DNA of 64,000 nucleotides, taken from NCBI RefSeq assembly GCF_023556335.1, contig NZ_JAIKTS010000004.1:254752-318751 (forward strand), read 5' to 3'. A program made the position numbers and the translations under genes. The notes below the pieces were generated by a model. The model saw nothing but the letters and a program-made list of their open reading frames with translations. It searched no databases and was not told the DNA's origin. This document shows, one piece after another, positions 25,602 through 40,641 of the stretch (its first letter is position 1; each line of letters opens with the position of its first letter). The DNA is from Stenotrophomonas mori. GTDB taxonomy: Bacteria > Pseudomonadota > Gammaproteobacteria > Xanthomonadales > Xanthomonadaceae.

Positions 25602-28600
25602 TCAGAAGTCCATCTTCAGCGTGGCGAAGTAGTAGCGGCCGATCGCGTCGGTGTAGGCGGCGCCGTTGTTGGCGTTCACCGTGTCCGCGGTGAGGTGCGG
25701 GGTGGTGCCGTAGGAGCGCATGACCGGGTGGCCGATCCGGCTGTTGGTGAGGTTCTTGATGCCCAGCGACACCGAGTACTTCAGCCCGGGGTGCCAGCCG
25801 ATGTTCAGGTCGTGCTGCCAGTACGCCGGGACGTTGGGCTGCTCGCGCGTCTCGTTCGACGCATCGTTGACGTTGAACCGGCTGCCGCTGACGTAGTGCG
25901 TGTTGAGGCCGACGCTGAAATCGCCGATGTCGTACCTGTTGAGCAGGCTGGCGCGGAACTTCGGGTACTGGATCTGTCCGGCGTAGTCGGTGCCCTTGCT
26001 GCCCTTCTGCGCGATGATCCGCCGCTCCAGGGTCCGGGTTCCGTTCATGCCGACGTGGTAGCGGCCCGGGCCGAGATCGAAACGGTAGTTGGCGCTGAAG
26101 TCGACGCCGCGGGTCTTGCGCCCGGCCAGGTTGGCGTACTGCGCCTGGACATAGTCGACCTCGCCGACGACATGGTTGCCCGAGGTCTCGGTGAAACGGT
26201 GGACGAACTGGCAGTAGCCCATGTCCGGCCCGCCCGAAGCACCGACGCAGTTGTTCATGATCGTGCCGTAGGCCAGCGAGGTGATCACGTTGTCGATGTC
26301 GATCTGCCAGTAGTCGGCGGTGACCTCCAGCCCGCGCAGGAAGCCCGGCTGCCACACCAGGCCGTACGAGAACGAATCCGAGGTCTCCGGCGAGAGCTCG
26401 TGGTTGCCGCCGCTGAACACCCGCGGTGCGTTCTCGTTCGGGTTCGGCAGCGGTCCGGTCCAGCCCGGCACGATCGCGGCACAGTTCGCCGCACGCTCCG
26501 GGTGCTGGGTGATCAGGCGGTCCTGGCAGGGATCGCCGATATGTCCCAGGGTGACCATGCTCACCGGGGAATACAGCTCGCCGAAGTTCGGCACGCGAGT
26601 GCTGAACGACTTGACGCCGCGCAGGCTCAGGCCTTCGAACGGCGACCAGATGATCCCGTACTTCCAGGTGTTGGTGGACGGGTTGTCGCTGTAGTCCGAG
26701 TAGCGGTACGCCCCCTCGATGTCCAGCTTGTGGGCACCCGGTAGGTCGGCGAGCAGCGGCACCACCAGCTCGGCATAGGCTTCGGACACCTTGCGGCTGG
26801 CATCCATCGACGGGTGCACGGCCAGGTCCATGCCCGGCGACCAGATGATGTTGGCCAGCTTGGCGGCATCCGGGTCGTCACGGGTGGTCAGCTTCTCCGA
26901 GCGCCACTCCACGCCGGCGGCCACGCGGATGTCGCCGGCCGGCACCGAGAACAGGCTGCCGTTGATGCCGAAGCCGGCATTGAGCAGGGTGTTGCGGGTG
27001 TCCTCATGGCGCTCGTACGGCATCACGTAGTCGACCCACGCCTGGCTCGGCGGCGCGGTGGTGTACAGGTTGGTGGGCACGCAGCCGGCGGCACGCGCGC
27101 CGGCATCGGCGCAGATCGGCTTGCCGGCGGCATCGACGGTGACGTCGCGGGCGTACAGCCATTCCTTGCGGCCGACCATGTTGCTGGTGCGGATGTCGTC
27201 CTCCACCTGGCCGTAGCGGAAGAAGCCCTGCCAGTCCAGGCGGTCGCTCAGGCGGCCACTGAGCTCGCTGCCGAAGCTGATCGCCGTGCGGCTGTGCATC
27301 TCGCGCGACATCGGCAGGTTGGAGTAATGCCGGTTCAGGGGAAGCTCGCTCAGGCCCTTCTCCACCATGAACGCACGCAGCGCCTCGGGCAGGAACGGAT
27401 CGTCCAGGCGGGCGATGCCGCCCGGGTTCCCGCCGGCGGCGCCGCCGACGTTGGGTCCCCACCAGTTCACCGGGCGCGCGTCGTCGCGGTGTCCGGGCCA
27501 CTGCGAGTGGCCGCTGACATAGGTATGGGCAAGACCGACGTTGGTGTTCCAGACCAGTTCCGGCGTCAGCTGGAACTCCAGGTTGGCGTACACCGAGCTC
27601 TTCTCCGACTTGTCGCGCAGCAGCATGTAGTCGTAGATGCCGAAGGCGGTATCCGGGCCGCCGTCCTGGACGCCGGTGTCGCCGTTGGAGATGACCGTAT
27701 AGCTGTCCTTGGGAATGTTCACCACCTGGCCGTCGATCAGCTGGTACCAGTCGCCGTTGTTGCTGCCGCAACGGCTGGCGCCGTCGTAGATGCAGAACGT
27801 GGGATGGTTGGAGCGGTAGAACTGGTGGTAGTCGATGATGATGTTGTCGGGGATGCCGTCGGCCGGCCCGGTGTTGCGCGGGTTGGGCTGGTAGCTCCAC
27901 AGCTTGTCGTAGCGGTCGAGCAGCGGGATCTCGTCGGTCTTGATGTAGTTGCCGCCGATCACGACATGCGCGGCGCCGTCCAGGAAGTCGAACCCGGTGG
28001 CCGCCGAGACGTGGGTCTGCTGGGCATCGCCCTTGTCGGAGATGCCGCTGGTCACGGACACGGTGCTGCCGTCCATGCGCTTCTTCATCACCACGTTGAC
28101 CGCGCCGGTCACCGCATCGGCCCCGTAGATCGCCGCGGCGCCGCCGGTCACCGTCTCGATGCGGTCCACCAGCACCGAGGGAATGGTGTTGAGGTCGACC
28201 GCCGCGGTGCGCGCGCCGCCGGACACCCAGCGGTGGCCGTCCACCAGCACCAGCGAGCGGTTGGTTCCCATGCTGCGCAGGTCGACGTTGGCGACCCCCT
28301 TGTCGTACTCCTGGCCCATCGAATTCATTTCGCCGATGCCCGGTCCGACCGCCGGGTTCATCATCAGCGCGTCATACAGGTTGAAACGGCCGAAGTCCTT
28401 GGCCTGCTCGAACTCCATCACCGAGATCGGCATCACCGATTCCAGTTCGCTGCGCGCGATGCGGGTGCCGGTCACCACCAGCTTGTCGAGCGTGGTCGCT
28501 CCCTCCCTGCCGGCGTCCGCGGCCGGCGCCGACGCCACGGCTCCCTGCATCGGGACGCCATCCTCATCGGCAGCGGTGGCGGTGGCGGCCTGCACCGCGG

Positions 28601-28670
28601 GGTTCATCGCCATCGCCGCAGCGACAGCCAGTGCCAGGTGGGTCCGGGAAACGCGGGAAACGGTACGCAT
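25602..28670 (-). CDS. TonB-dependent receptor of a phosphodiester-scavenging operon
   Basis: This 1022-residue TBDR has a signal peptide (about 1-28, ending NPAVQA). TTLDKLVVTGTRIARSELES marks the plug start. FGRFNLYDALMMNPAV and NRSLVLVDGHRWVSGG are plug motifs, and VTGGAAAIYGADAVTGAVNV closes the plug. The barrel ends in the aromatic strand YYFATLKMDF. LVLVDGHRW and TGGAAAIYGADA are typical of Xanthomonad/Caulobacter receptors for organic nutrients rather than siderophores. Downstream GDPDs suggest import of glycerophosphodiesters or a phospholipid/teichoic-acid-derived compound (inference). A GGGAG lies before the ATG. Confidence 0.9.
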   Translation of the reverse strand: MRTVSRVSRTHLALAVAAAMAMNPAVQAATATAADEDGVPMQGAVASAPAADAGREGATTLDKLVVTGTRIARSELESVMPISVMEFEQAKDFGRFNLYDALMMNPAVGPGIGEMNSMGQEYDKGVANVDLRSMGTNRSLVLVDGHRWVSGGARTAAVDLNTIPSVLVDRIETVTGGAAAIYGADAVTGAVNVVMKKRMDGSTVSVTSGISDKGDAQQTHVSAATGFDFLDGAAHVVIGGNYIKTDEIPLLDRYDKLWSYQPNPRNTGPADGIPDNIIIDYHQFYRSNHPTFCIYDGASRCGSNNGDWYQLIDGQVVNIPKDSYTVISNGDTGVQDGGPDTAFGIYDYMLLRDKSEKSSVYANLEFQLTPELVWNTNVGLAHTYVSGHSQWPGHRDDARPVNWWGPNVGGAAGGNPGGIARLDDPFLPEALRAFMVEKGLSELPLNRHYSNLPMSREMHSRTAISFGSELSGRLSDRLDWQGFFRYGQVEDDIRTSNMVGRKEWLYARDVTVDAAGKPICADAGARAAGCVPTNLYTTAPPSQAWVDYVMPYERHEDTRNTLLNAGFGINGSLFSVPAGDIRVAAGVEWRSEKLTTRDDPDAAKLANIIWSPGMDLAVHPSMDASRKVSEAYAELVVPLLADLPGAHKLDIEGAYRYSDYSDNPSTNTWKYGIIWSPFEGLSLRGVKSFSTRVPNFGELYSPVSMVTLGHIGDPCQDRLITQHPERAANCAAIVPGWTGPLPNPNENAPRVFSGGNHELSPETSDSFSYGLVWQPGFLRGLEVTADYWQIDIDNVITSLAYGTIMNNCVGASGGPDMGYCQFVHRFTETSGNHVVGEVDYVQAQYANLAGRKTRGVDFSANYRFDLGPGRYHVGMNGTRTLERRIIAQKGSKGTDYAGQIQYPKFRASLLNRYDIGDFSVGLNTHYVSGSRFNVNDASNETREQPNVPAYWQHDLNIGWHPGLKYSVSLGIKNLTNSRIGHPVMRSYGTTPHLTADTVNANNGAAYTDAIGRYYFATLKMDF

Positions 28671-29108
28671 GGGTGAAACGACTCCCTCGAAGGTTGGGCA
28701 AAGAATGGCGCGCGCACTCGGGCGCGCTGCTTCACGACAGGTGTACGGACGCTCCCGGCCCTCCCGCCGGGAAGCGAACGAACGTCACCGGGACGCGGCC
28801 GGCATCGGCCGGCCATCTGCGGGCATGCAATCCCCGGAATGGAGGCCCGCCACGTTCCCGGTGGCGGTACTGCGTCGATGTGGCGCCCTCGCGCGCACAC
28901 CCCCTGGAGCGGATGGCGCGGTGGCCCTGTCGGGGATGCCGGTGGGCGCCGTGCCTTCTGCGACGCAGCAATCTAGTGGCGCATTGTGTAACCGCGGTGA
29001 CAGCGGCGGCATCCGTATCCGGGACACGGGCTGCCCGGCAACGGCGGGAAGGACCGGGCCGCCACCGGCGCGTACCGCGGCGCGGGATCACCCGATCCGG
29101 AAGTACCT
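28671..29108. other. Intergenic region upstream of the TBDR-GDPD operon
   Basis: These 438 bp separate the aceK stop from the TBDR start on the same strand. No gene is supported. The region must hold the TBDR promoter, but no -10/-35 pair is good enough to call and no clear operator repeat was found. Confidence 0.5.
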
Positions 29109-30836
29109 TCAGGCCAGCCGCAGCGCACGCGGATAGGGCGGCGTATCGGGATGCTCGCCGCGCGCGAACGTGGCCTGCAGGTCGCGCCACCACTGCGGGT
29201 CGAACAGCTCGCCATGCGCCTCGCGCACCGCATCCATCAGCGACTGCGGCAGGCCCATGAACAACGGGAAGCGCTCGGGAAACACATCGTTGGGGGCGAC
29301 ATGGAACCAGGGTTCGGCGGCCATCGCCTCCTCGGCGCTGTGCGGCTGCGGCCACGCCCGGAAGTTGCAGTCGCCGACCCGGCACAGCTCATCGTAGTCG
29401 TAGAACACCGCGCGCCCATGCCGGGAGACGCCGAAGTTCTTGAGCAGCATGTCGCCGGGAAAGATGTCGTTGCGCGCCATGTCCACGATCGCCTGCGCAT
29501 AGTCCAGCGCCGCCGAACGCGCGGCATCAGCGCCCTGTTCGCGCAGGTACAGGTTGAGCGGACGGAAGCGCCGCTGCACATAACACAGCGCGATCACCAG
29601 GTCGTCGCCCTCGACCCGTACGCTGCGCGCGCAGCTTTCCTGCAGCTCCGCCAGCAGGTCCGGGGCGAAACGCCGCAACGGAAAACGCAGGTGGCGGTAG
29701 GGCTGCGCATCGAGCAGGCGGCCGATCCGGTCCAGGTTGAACACCAGCGCATAGCGGTCCTCCACGTCCTGCCGGCTCACCGTCTTGGGCCAGGCGAAGC
29801 GGTCGCGGATCAGCTTGAACACCAGCGGATAGCTGGGCAGGGTGAACACCGACATCACCATCCCGGGCGTGCCCTCGGCCGCCACCAGGCGCTCGTCCCG
29901 GTTCTGCAGGAAGTGGCGGAAGAACGTGCGGTAGCGCTCGGTCTTGCCCTGCTTGGCGCGGCCCAGCACGGTGTAGATCTCGTCCACCGGCTTGCCCGGC
30001 AGCAGGCTGCGCAGGAACACCACCGCATCGGCGACGGTGGGCAGGTCGGCCTGGAAATAGCTGCGCGAGACACCGAACAGGTGGGCCACGTCGCGGCGCC
30101 GGCTGAGCACCGCTTCGGCACGCAGTCCCTGGCCGTCGTTGACCAGCGCGATCACGCAGGGCGAGAAGCGGTGCTCGCCGAACACGCGGCCGACCAGGTA
30201 GGCACGGCGTTCGCGGTAGAACACCGTCTCCAGCAGCTCGATGGCGCGCACCGGGTACGGCCCCCAATGCGCCAGGTCGTCCTGCAGGCGCACCGCGATG
30301 GCCGCCGCGCAGCGCAGGCGGTGGCGGTAGGGCACGTGGAACCTGGCGTCGGCGAGGGCGCGCTCGAACGCCTCCGCCGGGCGCGTTTCGGACACGCTGT
30401 AGACATGCCGCGCGACCGGGTGGGTGATGGCATCGGACGGTTCCAGGTCGATGGCCATGAACTCGATCGCATCGTCCACCCCGTGGGTGGCGAACAGGCG
30501 CCGGGTCAGGGTGTTGTAGAACGTCTTGTACAGTTCGCCGTCGATCAGCCCTTCGATCCGCCCGGCATAGGCGGCGCGTACCGCGCGCCATCCATCGCGG
30601 TCCGGCAGGCGTCCGCCGGCCACCGCCGGCAGGTCCGCCATGCACTGGGCGATGCACAGGTCGTACAGCGCGATGCGCTCGACCGCGTCGGCCTGCGCCG
30701 CGGCCCAGTCGCGCTGCTCGAAGCGCTGCCGCGCGCGCCGCGTGACCGCGGCGAAACGCGCGTGGTAGGCCTCGAACGCCTCATGGATCGCCGCGGCCAG
30801 CCGCTGCGCGGCCGCCGCCGGGCCGGTGGAGGGCAT
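29109..30836 (-). CDS. aceK: Isocitrate dehydrogenase kinase/phosphatase AceK
   Basis: This 575-residue bifunctional enzyme phosphorylates and dephosphorylates isocitrate dehydrogenase, diverting carbon to the glyoxylate shunt on acetate or fatty acids. The N-terminal regulatory helices ([40 protein letters not shown]) and the kinase-like domain with [20 protein letters not shown] are typical. [20 protein letters not shown] carries the catalytic-loop/metal residues, and [20 protein letters not shown] follows. The ATG at 30836 has AGGAG 10 nt upstream; a GTG 6 nt further up is an alternative. It is downstream of a GTPase/Roadblock operon (61-nt gap), with monomeric icd just beyond that. Confidence 0.95.
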   Translation of the reverse strand: MPSTGPAAAAQRLAAAIHEAFEAYHARFAAVTRRARQRFEQRDWAAAQADAVERIALYDLCIAQCMADLPAVAGGRLPDRDGWRAVRAAYAGRIEGLIDGELYKTFYNTLTRRLFATHGVDDAIEFMAIDLEPSDAITHPVARHVYSVSETRPAEAFERALADARFHVPYRHRLRCAAAIAVRLQDDLAHWGPYPVRAIELLETVFYRERRAYLVGRVFGEHRFSPCVIALVNDGQGLRAEAVLSRRRDVAHLFGVSRSYFQADLPTVADAVVFLRSLLPGKPVDEIYTVLGRAKQGKTERYRTFFRHFLQNRDERLVAAEGTPGMVMSVFTLPSYPLVFKLIRDRFAWPKTVSRQDVEDRYALVFNLDRIGRLLDAQPYRHLRFPLRRFAPDLLAELQESCARSVRVEGDDLVIALCYVQRRFRPLNLYLREQGADAARSAALDYAQAIVDMARNDIFPGDMLLKNFGVSRHGRAVFYDYDELCRVGDCNFRAWPQPHSAEEAMAAEPWFHVAPNDVFPERFPLFMGLPQSLMDAVREAHGELFDPQWWRDLQATFARGEHPDTPPYPRALRLA

Positions 30837-30897
30837 CGCCACTGGGCTCCTGGACGGGAGGCCCTACCTTACCGGCTCCGGCACGGTCCGCGCGAAC

Positions 30898-31257
30898 TCA
30901 GATCGACAGCCCGCTTTCCACGTCCTGCACCTTGCGCCTGGCCAGCGCCAGGTTGGACTTGTTGCGGTCCAGGACCAGATAGAAGAACAGGCCCTTGCGC
31001 TTGGCGACCGGGCGCATGATGTGGTACGCGCGGCCCAGCGAGATCAGGATGTCCTCGATGGAGTCGTCCAGGTTCAGCGAGGCGGCCGTCTTCATCTTCG
31101 CGCGGATCACCTCGGTATTGCCGGCCGCGGCCACCTCCATGTCCACACCGGACCCGGCTTCGCCCAGCAGCATGCCGCTCTCGTAGTCGACCAGCGCCAC
31201 CGCCTGCGCGCCGTCGATGCCCATCAACTCGCTCAACGATTCATTCAATCCAGCCAT
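30898..31257 (-). CDS. Roadblock/LC7-domain protein, second copy
   Basis: This 119-residue protein consists of one Roadblock/LC7 (longin-like) domain. GIDGAQAVALVDYESGMLLG (about 13-32) is the opening strand-turn, followed by NTEVIRAKM. The helix-strand LNLDDSIEDILISLGRAYHIM and GLFFYLVLDRNKSNLALAR close the fold. Such proteins bind small Ras-like GTPases (MglB-MglA pairs) as activators or platforms. The start MAGLNES is chosen for the GGGGA 6 nt before the ATG. It ends the four-gene operon and is only 46 nt after the first Roadblock gene. The two Roadblock proteins are clearly diverged, which suggests a heterodimer. Confidence 0.8.
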   Translation of the reverse strand: MAGLNESLSELMGIDGAQAVALVDYESGMLLGEAGSGVDMEVAAAGNTEVIRAKMKTAASLNLDDSIEDILISLGRAYHIMRPVAKRKGLFFYLVLDRNKSNLALARRKVQDVESGLSI

Positions 31258-31303
31258 GTGCATCCCCATGTGGTTCGAGCCGGTGGTTCCTTGACGGTCT
31301 GGC

Positions 31304-31717
31304 TCACGGACCGCCGAGTTCGGCCAGCACCGCCTGGCCGCATTCGCGTGCGTTCCACAGCACCTGGCCGATGACGCTGCGCCGGTCGCAGGCGGCCATC
31401 AGCAGCAGCGGCGCCGGCCGTGCGGGCAGCGCCAGCATCAACACCTTGCCCTCGCCCGCCTCCAGCATCAGCGTCTGCAGGTCTCCCAGCGCCAGCTCGC
31501 GGCCCACGGCCACGGCGAGCGCGAGCATCGCGCTGGTCATGGCCGCCAGCCGCTCGCTGTTGCCCTGGGTGCCGGCCTGGACCAGCGCGAAGCCGTCGAC
31601 GCTGGCCAGCACCACGCTGCGCACCCCTTCCACGCGCTCGGCGAACGCCTCCAGCGGCCGTGCAAGGCGCCTGCGCAGCGCCGCGTCGGGAAGCCCGTGT
31701 CCGCCGCCCTCAGCCAT
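31304..31717 (-). CDS. Roadblock/LC7-domain protein, first copy
   Basis: This 137-residue protein has VRSVVLASVDGFALVQAGTQ (about 32-51), SERLAAMTSAMLALAVAVGRE and GKVLMLALPARPAPLLLMAA, matching a Roadblock/LC7 domain with an N-terminal helical extension. It closely resembles the MglB-type partners of prokaryotic Ras-like GTPases. Its ATG lies inside the end of the GTPase gene (8-nt overlap), so the two are tightly coupled and probably form a complex. The function in this organism is not established; motility, polarity or a signalling switch are possible. Confidence 0.82.
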   Translation of the reverse strand: MAEGGGHGLPDAALRRRLARPLEAFAERVEGVRSVVLASVDGFALVQAGTQGNSERLAAMTSAMLALAVAVGRELALGDLQTLMLEAGEGKVLMLALPARPAPLLLMAACDRRSVIGQVLWNARECGQAVLAELGGP

Positions 31718-32246
31718 GGCTGGCCGCCAGTTCGTGGGTTTCCATCTCGCTCATCAGCATGTCCATCAACCAGAGCCCCTGTTCGCGTTCGCGCGCATCC
31801 AGCGGCAGCAGCGGCAACGGCGCCGCCTGGCGCTGCCAGGCATCCACCGGTGCGTGGTCGATCATGTCCAGCCGGGTGATGCCCACCACCGCCGCGACAC
31901 CCGGTGCATGCCGGGCCACCACCCCCAGGTAGAACGCCAGTTCGTCGCCGGCCTGGGCGTGCGCGGCATCCAGCAGCACCACCACGCCGCGCGCGCCCTG
32001 CAGCAGGATCGGCCACAGGAAATCGAAACGCTGCTGCCCTGGCGTGCCGTACAGCCGCAGGCGGTCGCCGTTGGGCAGGTCGATGTCGGCATAGTCGAGG
32101 GCGACGGTGGTGGCCGGCTTGTCGGCCGCCGCGCGGTCGCTGTTGGCGACATCGGTGCTGACCACCGCACCGTCGGCGATGCTGCGCACCAGCGTGGACT
32201 TGCCGCTGCCCATGCTGCCAAGCACCACGATCTTGTGCTCACGCAT
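31710..32246 (-). CDS. MglA-like small GTPase (Ras superfamily, bacterial)
   Basis: This 178-residue G protein has P-loop GSMGSGKST (10-18), switch I threonines in KPATTVALDY, Walker B/G3 RLYGTPGQQRFDFLW (64-78; the DxxG Asp reads Gly-Thr-Pro-Gly) and G4 ITRLD (123-127). G1 and the switch regions match the GTP-binding proteins found next to Roadblock proteins in many proteobacteria and actinobacteria. It lacks a membrane anchor. It overlaps both the upstream scaffold-like gene (8 nt) and the downstream Roadblock gene (8 nt). Confidence 0.85.
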   Translation of the reverse strand: MREHKIVVLGSMGSGKSTLVRSIADGAVVSTDVANSDRAAADKPATTVALDYADIDLPNGDRLRLYGTPGQQRFDFLWPILLQGARGVVVLLDAAHAQAGDELAFYLGVVARHAPGVAAVVGITRLDMIDHAPVDAWQRQAAPLPLLPLDAREREQGLWLMDMLMSEMETHELAASHG

Positions 32247-33240
32247 GGACGCGCCCCGGCCGCTGGCGCATGCTGCGCCACATGCGCGCCAACAGGCCGC
32301 CGGTACCGGCGACCGACAGCGCGGAGGCTTTCCGTGACGGCGCCTCGATCACCGCGTATCCGCCCAGGTACGCAGCGTGGATGAATCCGCGCACCTGTGC
32401 CGGCGGCAGCGCCAGCAGCTGCATGCATTGCGCCGCGGTGCAGGGAAGCTTCAGCAGCAGCGAGCAGAGCCGGAAGCCGTCATGGTCGTGCCCGAGCACG
32501 CGGAAATCCGGCCAGCGCGACAGCCGGACCGCCGCGCCCGCGTCCAGTTGCCGGTCCAGGTCCGGCCAGCGCACGCTGCTGGCCTGGCCCCACTGCCACA
32601 ACAACGGCCGCAGGGGATGCCGCGGCAGGCCCGCGTCCAGCCGCTGCCAGTCCGCCGACGTCGGCACCTGCAGCTGCAGCGCCTCGAAACTGTCGGCCAG
32701 CAGCTGCGGCAGGCCGGCCACCGCGCGCAGCGCGATGGCCTGCTCCTGTTCGATGTCCAGCAGCAGCACCGGTTCGCCGCCCAGGCACAGCGACAGCCGT
32801 CCGCCGCCGGAGGCCAGTGCGCTCCGCAGCTGCTCGATGATCGCCTGCATGCCCTCGGCGATGTCCCCGGTCGCGGCTTCCGCGGTCGCCCTCGGCGGCG
32901 CGGCATGCGCCGCGGCGGTGTCCCGGTTGCCGGCCTGCATGTCGCCCAGCGCACGGGCGATGGCGGCATCGTCCAGCGGCACCGGCGCATCCGACAGCCC
33001 GCCATGCAGGCGTCCGTGGCGGTCCTCCACCCAGCAGTGCAGCCACGGCCGCAGGGACAGCATGCGCAGGGCCGCATTGCGCAGCGCCGGGGTGTCCTTG
33101 ATCACCAGCAGGTCGCAGGCATCCAGCGCGTTGCAGCTGCTGACCTGTACCCCGGCAGGCAGCGCGGCGACGCCGCGCAGACGTTGCAGCAGGGCCTGCT
33201 CTCCCTGCATGTCGGAACCCACGACCAGCACCCTAGCCAT
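32239..33240 (-). CDS. Protein of unknown function heading the GTPase/Roadblock operon
   Basis: This 333-residue protein is not recognised by name. The N-terminus (ARVLVVGSDMQGEQALLQRL) looks like a Rossmann/receiver-type strand-helix but lacks an obvious phospho-Asp. The middle carries ALASGGGRLSLCLGGEPVLL and an Ala/Leu-rich stretch. The C-terminal ~90 residues (VLGHDHDGFRLCSLLLKL... AQVRGFIHAAYLGGYAVIEA) resemble a winged-helix module like those at the C-terminus of some GTPase-associated scaffolds. No membrane segment or signal is seen. The 8-nt overlap with the GTPase gene suggests a functional complex. The start ATG at 33240 is the first with a GGGGACAGG upstream. Confidence 0.65.
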   Translation of the reverse strand: MARVLVVGSDMQGEQALLQRLRGVAALPAGVQVSSCNALDACDLLVIKDTPALRNAALRMLSLRPWLHCWVEDRHGRLHGGLSDAPVPLDDAAIARALGDMQAGNRDTAAAHAAPPRATAEAATGDIAEGMQAIIEQLRSALASGGGRLSLCLGGEPVLLLDIEQEQAIALRAVAGLPQLLADSFEALQLQVPTSADWQRLDAGLPRHPLRPLLWQWGQASSVRWPDLDRQLDAGAAVRLSRWPDFRVLGHDHDGFRLCSLLLKLPCTAAQCMQLLALPPAQVRGFIHAAYLGGYAVIEAPSRKASALSVAGTGGLLARMWRSMRQRPGRVHA

Positions 33241-33410
33241 GCGCCTGTCCCCGTGTGTGATGGATACGCACTGCCCGACCTGAAGACCAAGGCTAGGCGA
33301 ACGCCGCGACGAATGGGCGTGATGGGTTCCACAGATCAGGGCGATGCCGGTGCATACAGGAGCACGCGGCGCACGAACGGCGCCGTTCGCCTGCACAACG
33401 GCGGAAACGC

Positions 33411-33475
33411 GGAGGGCGGCGGAACGGAGCACCTGCTCCGGCCCGCCGCCCTCCGGCCCCTGGCGTTTACGCCAG
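33411..33475 (-). terminator. Hairpins downstream of icd
   Basis: On the minus strand, 20 nt after the icd stop, there is a 6-bp stem with a TTTA loop (33460-33475). A strong 12-bp stem GGAGGGCGGCGG/CCGCCGCCCTCC (33411-33454) follows, with a smaller stem inside. It separates icd from the GTPase/Roadblock operon. No U-tract is obvious. Confidence 0.5.
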
Positions 33476-33495
33476 CGGCGTACCGACGGTGGCGC

Positions 33496-39001
<5,506 letters not shown>

Positions 39002-39005
<4 letters not shown>

Positions 39006-40093
39006 GGCGCCGGTGCCGCCGCCGCGCCGGCATCCGTACCTTCGTGCAGCGCATCGAGCGCGACCGCCTCCACGGCCAGGCCATCGCTCAAGCGGAGCTG
39101 GCCTGACACCACCACCCGCTCGCCCTCCTCCAGGCCCGACAGGATCTCCACCCTGCCATCCCAGCGTTCGCCGGTCCGGACCGCGACCCGCTGCACGCGC
39201 AATCTCTGCGGTGACTGCTCGCGGGCGACGAACACCGTCTGCCCGTAAGCGGCATAGGTCACCGCGGTCTCCGGCACCGCCATCACCACCGCCGGTTCCG
39301 GTGGTGCCACCAGCACGTTGGCGAACATGCCGGCCCGCAGCGCACCGTCGGGGTTGTCGACCCGCGCCTGCACCTGCACCGTACGCGACGTGCCCACCAG
39401 CGGATCGACCGCATTCAACCGCGCCTCGAACGTGCGCTGCGGCCAGACATCCACCCGGATCCTCACCGGCAGGCCCGGATGCAGCCGCGGCAGCGCCTGC
39501 TCGTCCAGCGTGAAGTTCACCTGCAACGTGTCCGCATCCACCAGACTGGCGATGGCGTCGCCGGCCTCCAGATACTGCCCCGGATGCACCCGACGGATGC
39601 CGACCACGCCCGCGAACGGCGCACGGATCGCCTTTTGTGCGATCAACGCCTCGATCCGTCGCAACTCGCCATTGGCCATGTCGTAGTCGGCCTGTGCGGT
39701 ATCGAGCTGCTGCCGCGCGACCAGCTGCCCACTCTGCAGCTGGCGCGTGCGTGCCAGCACGCTTCCGGCATTGCGCACCTGCGCCCGCAATCGTTGGCGT
39801 TCGGCCTGCTCGGGTGCATCGTTGAGCTGCACCAGCAGCTCGCCCTGGCGCACCCTCTGCCCCGACGCGAAGGCGATGCGTGTGACGCGGCCGGCCGTCT
39901 CCGACGACAGCACCACCTGGCGCACCGCCTCCAGTTCACCCACGCCGCGCACCGACCGCGGGGCGGGGCTGCGTTGCACCGTGGCCAATGCGACTTTGGT
40001 GAGCGGCCAGCCACCGCCCCCGGATTCGCTTCCGTCGCATCCGGACAGCGCCATGACCGCCAACAGCGTCCACGGCCAAGTTCTCATGCGCAT
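39002..40093 (-). CDS. RND periplasmic adaptor, MexH-like
   Basis: This 363-residue membrane-fusion protein has a signal/lipoprotein N-terminus (LLAVMALSGCDG, Cys19 lipobox). The beta-barrel/lipoyl/alpha-hairpin layout follows: VVLSSETAGRVTRIAFASGQ (lipoyl half), a coiled hairpin (EQAERQRLRAQVRNAGSVLA... AQADYDMANGELRRIEALIA), RAPFAGVVGIRRVHPGQYL (second lipoyl half) and a C-terminal barrel and membrane-proximal domain. It links the RND pump to an outer-membrane channel. It is 12 nt downstream of the DoxX-type gene. Confidence 0.88.
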
Positions 40094-40105
40094 GCCCGAC
40101 TCCTC

Positions 40106-40522
40106 TCAAGTGCGTGCAGTGCGACGGCGCGCGCGGCTGGCGATCGCCGCGGCGATCAGCCCACCGACCACACTGAGGTGCTCCAGCGCCCAGAACATCG
40201 CCAACTTGTCCTGCGGCGCGGGCAGCGCCCAGAAGCGGTGCACCAGCGCGATGGTGAGCAGCAGGAACACCGCCAATGCACCGGCACCCAGCCAAAGCGC
40301 GCGATCCAGCAGCAGCAGCAGAGCACCGCCCAGCAGCACCAGCACGGTGAGGCCGTTGAACAACCAGTCCGGCGCAAGCCCGGCGGCGCGCATTTCCGCC
40401 ATGCCACCCTGGAAATCCACGAGCTTGGCCAGCCCGGATGACAGAAAGACCACCGCAAGAAGAATTCGCGCGGCCAGCCAAAGCCAGCGGCTGTCCAGCG
40501 CAGTATCGACAACATGGCGCAC
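40106..40522 (-). CDS. DoxX-family membrane protein, MexG-like
   Basis: This 138-residue inner-membrane protein has four hydrophobic helices. The first, LWLAARILLAVVFLSSGLAKLVDFQGG (broken here by the typical Gly-Leu-Ala-Lys), is the DoxX/MexG hallmark, followed by LTVLVLLGGALLLLLD and a third and fourth helix. It starts with GTG at 40522, with AGGAG 9 nt upstream. As first gene of the SoxR-regulated operon it takes the position of mexG, a modulator subunit that binds phenazine-type molecules in Pseudomonas. The role is inferred from synteny. Confidence 0.8.
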   Translation of the reverse strand: MRHVVDTALDSRWLWLAARILLAVVFLSSGLAKLVDFQGGMAEMRAAGLAPDWLFNGLTVLVLLGGALLLLLDRALWLGAGALAVFLLLTIALVHRFWALPAPQDKLAMFWALEHLSVVGGLIAAAIASRARRRTART

Positions 40523-40607
40523 GTGCGTTCACTCCTGAACGGCCGGACGCTGGAAGCCGCGCCGGCCGGATAGCAAAGGGATGGGGTTGCCAAGACTGGC
40601 GTGCGGC

Positions 40608-40638
40608 ACTATAAAACCTCAACCAATGTTGAGGTCAA
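40608..40638 (-). promoter_or_regulatory. SoxR-type promoter of the mexGHI-like operon (19-bp spacer)
   Basis: On the minus strand TTGACC (40638-40633, -35) and TATAGT (40613-40608, -10) are separated by exactly 19 bp. This is the over-long spacer that MerR-family activators such as SoxR correct by DNA distortion. The SoxR box lies inside the spacer. Confidence 0.85.
40617..40634. promoter_or_regulatory. SoxR box
   Basis: CCTCAACCAATGTTGAGG is an 18-bp palindrome matching the SoxR operator (CCTCAAG...CTTGAGG in E. coli). It lies between soxR and mexG, in the spacer of the efflux promoter. Its right end also serves as the GAGG ribosome-binding site of soxR, so SoxR may limit its own expression. 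Confidence 0.9.
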
Positions 40639-40641
40639 GCC

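Noticed and set aside
28671..29108. Possible small genes in the gap between aceK and the TBDR
   Set aside because: The open frames are antisense or GC-driven, with no ribosome-binding site or recognisable domain.
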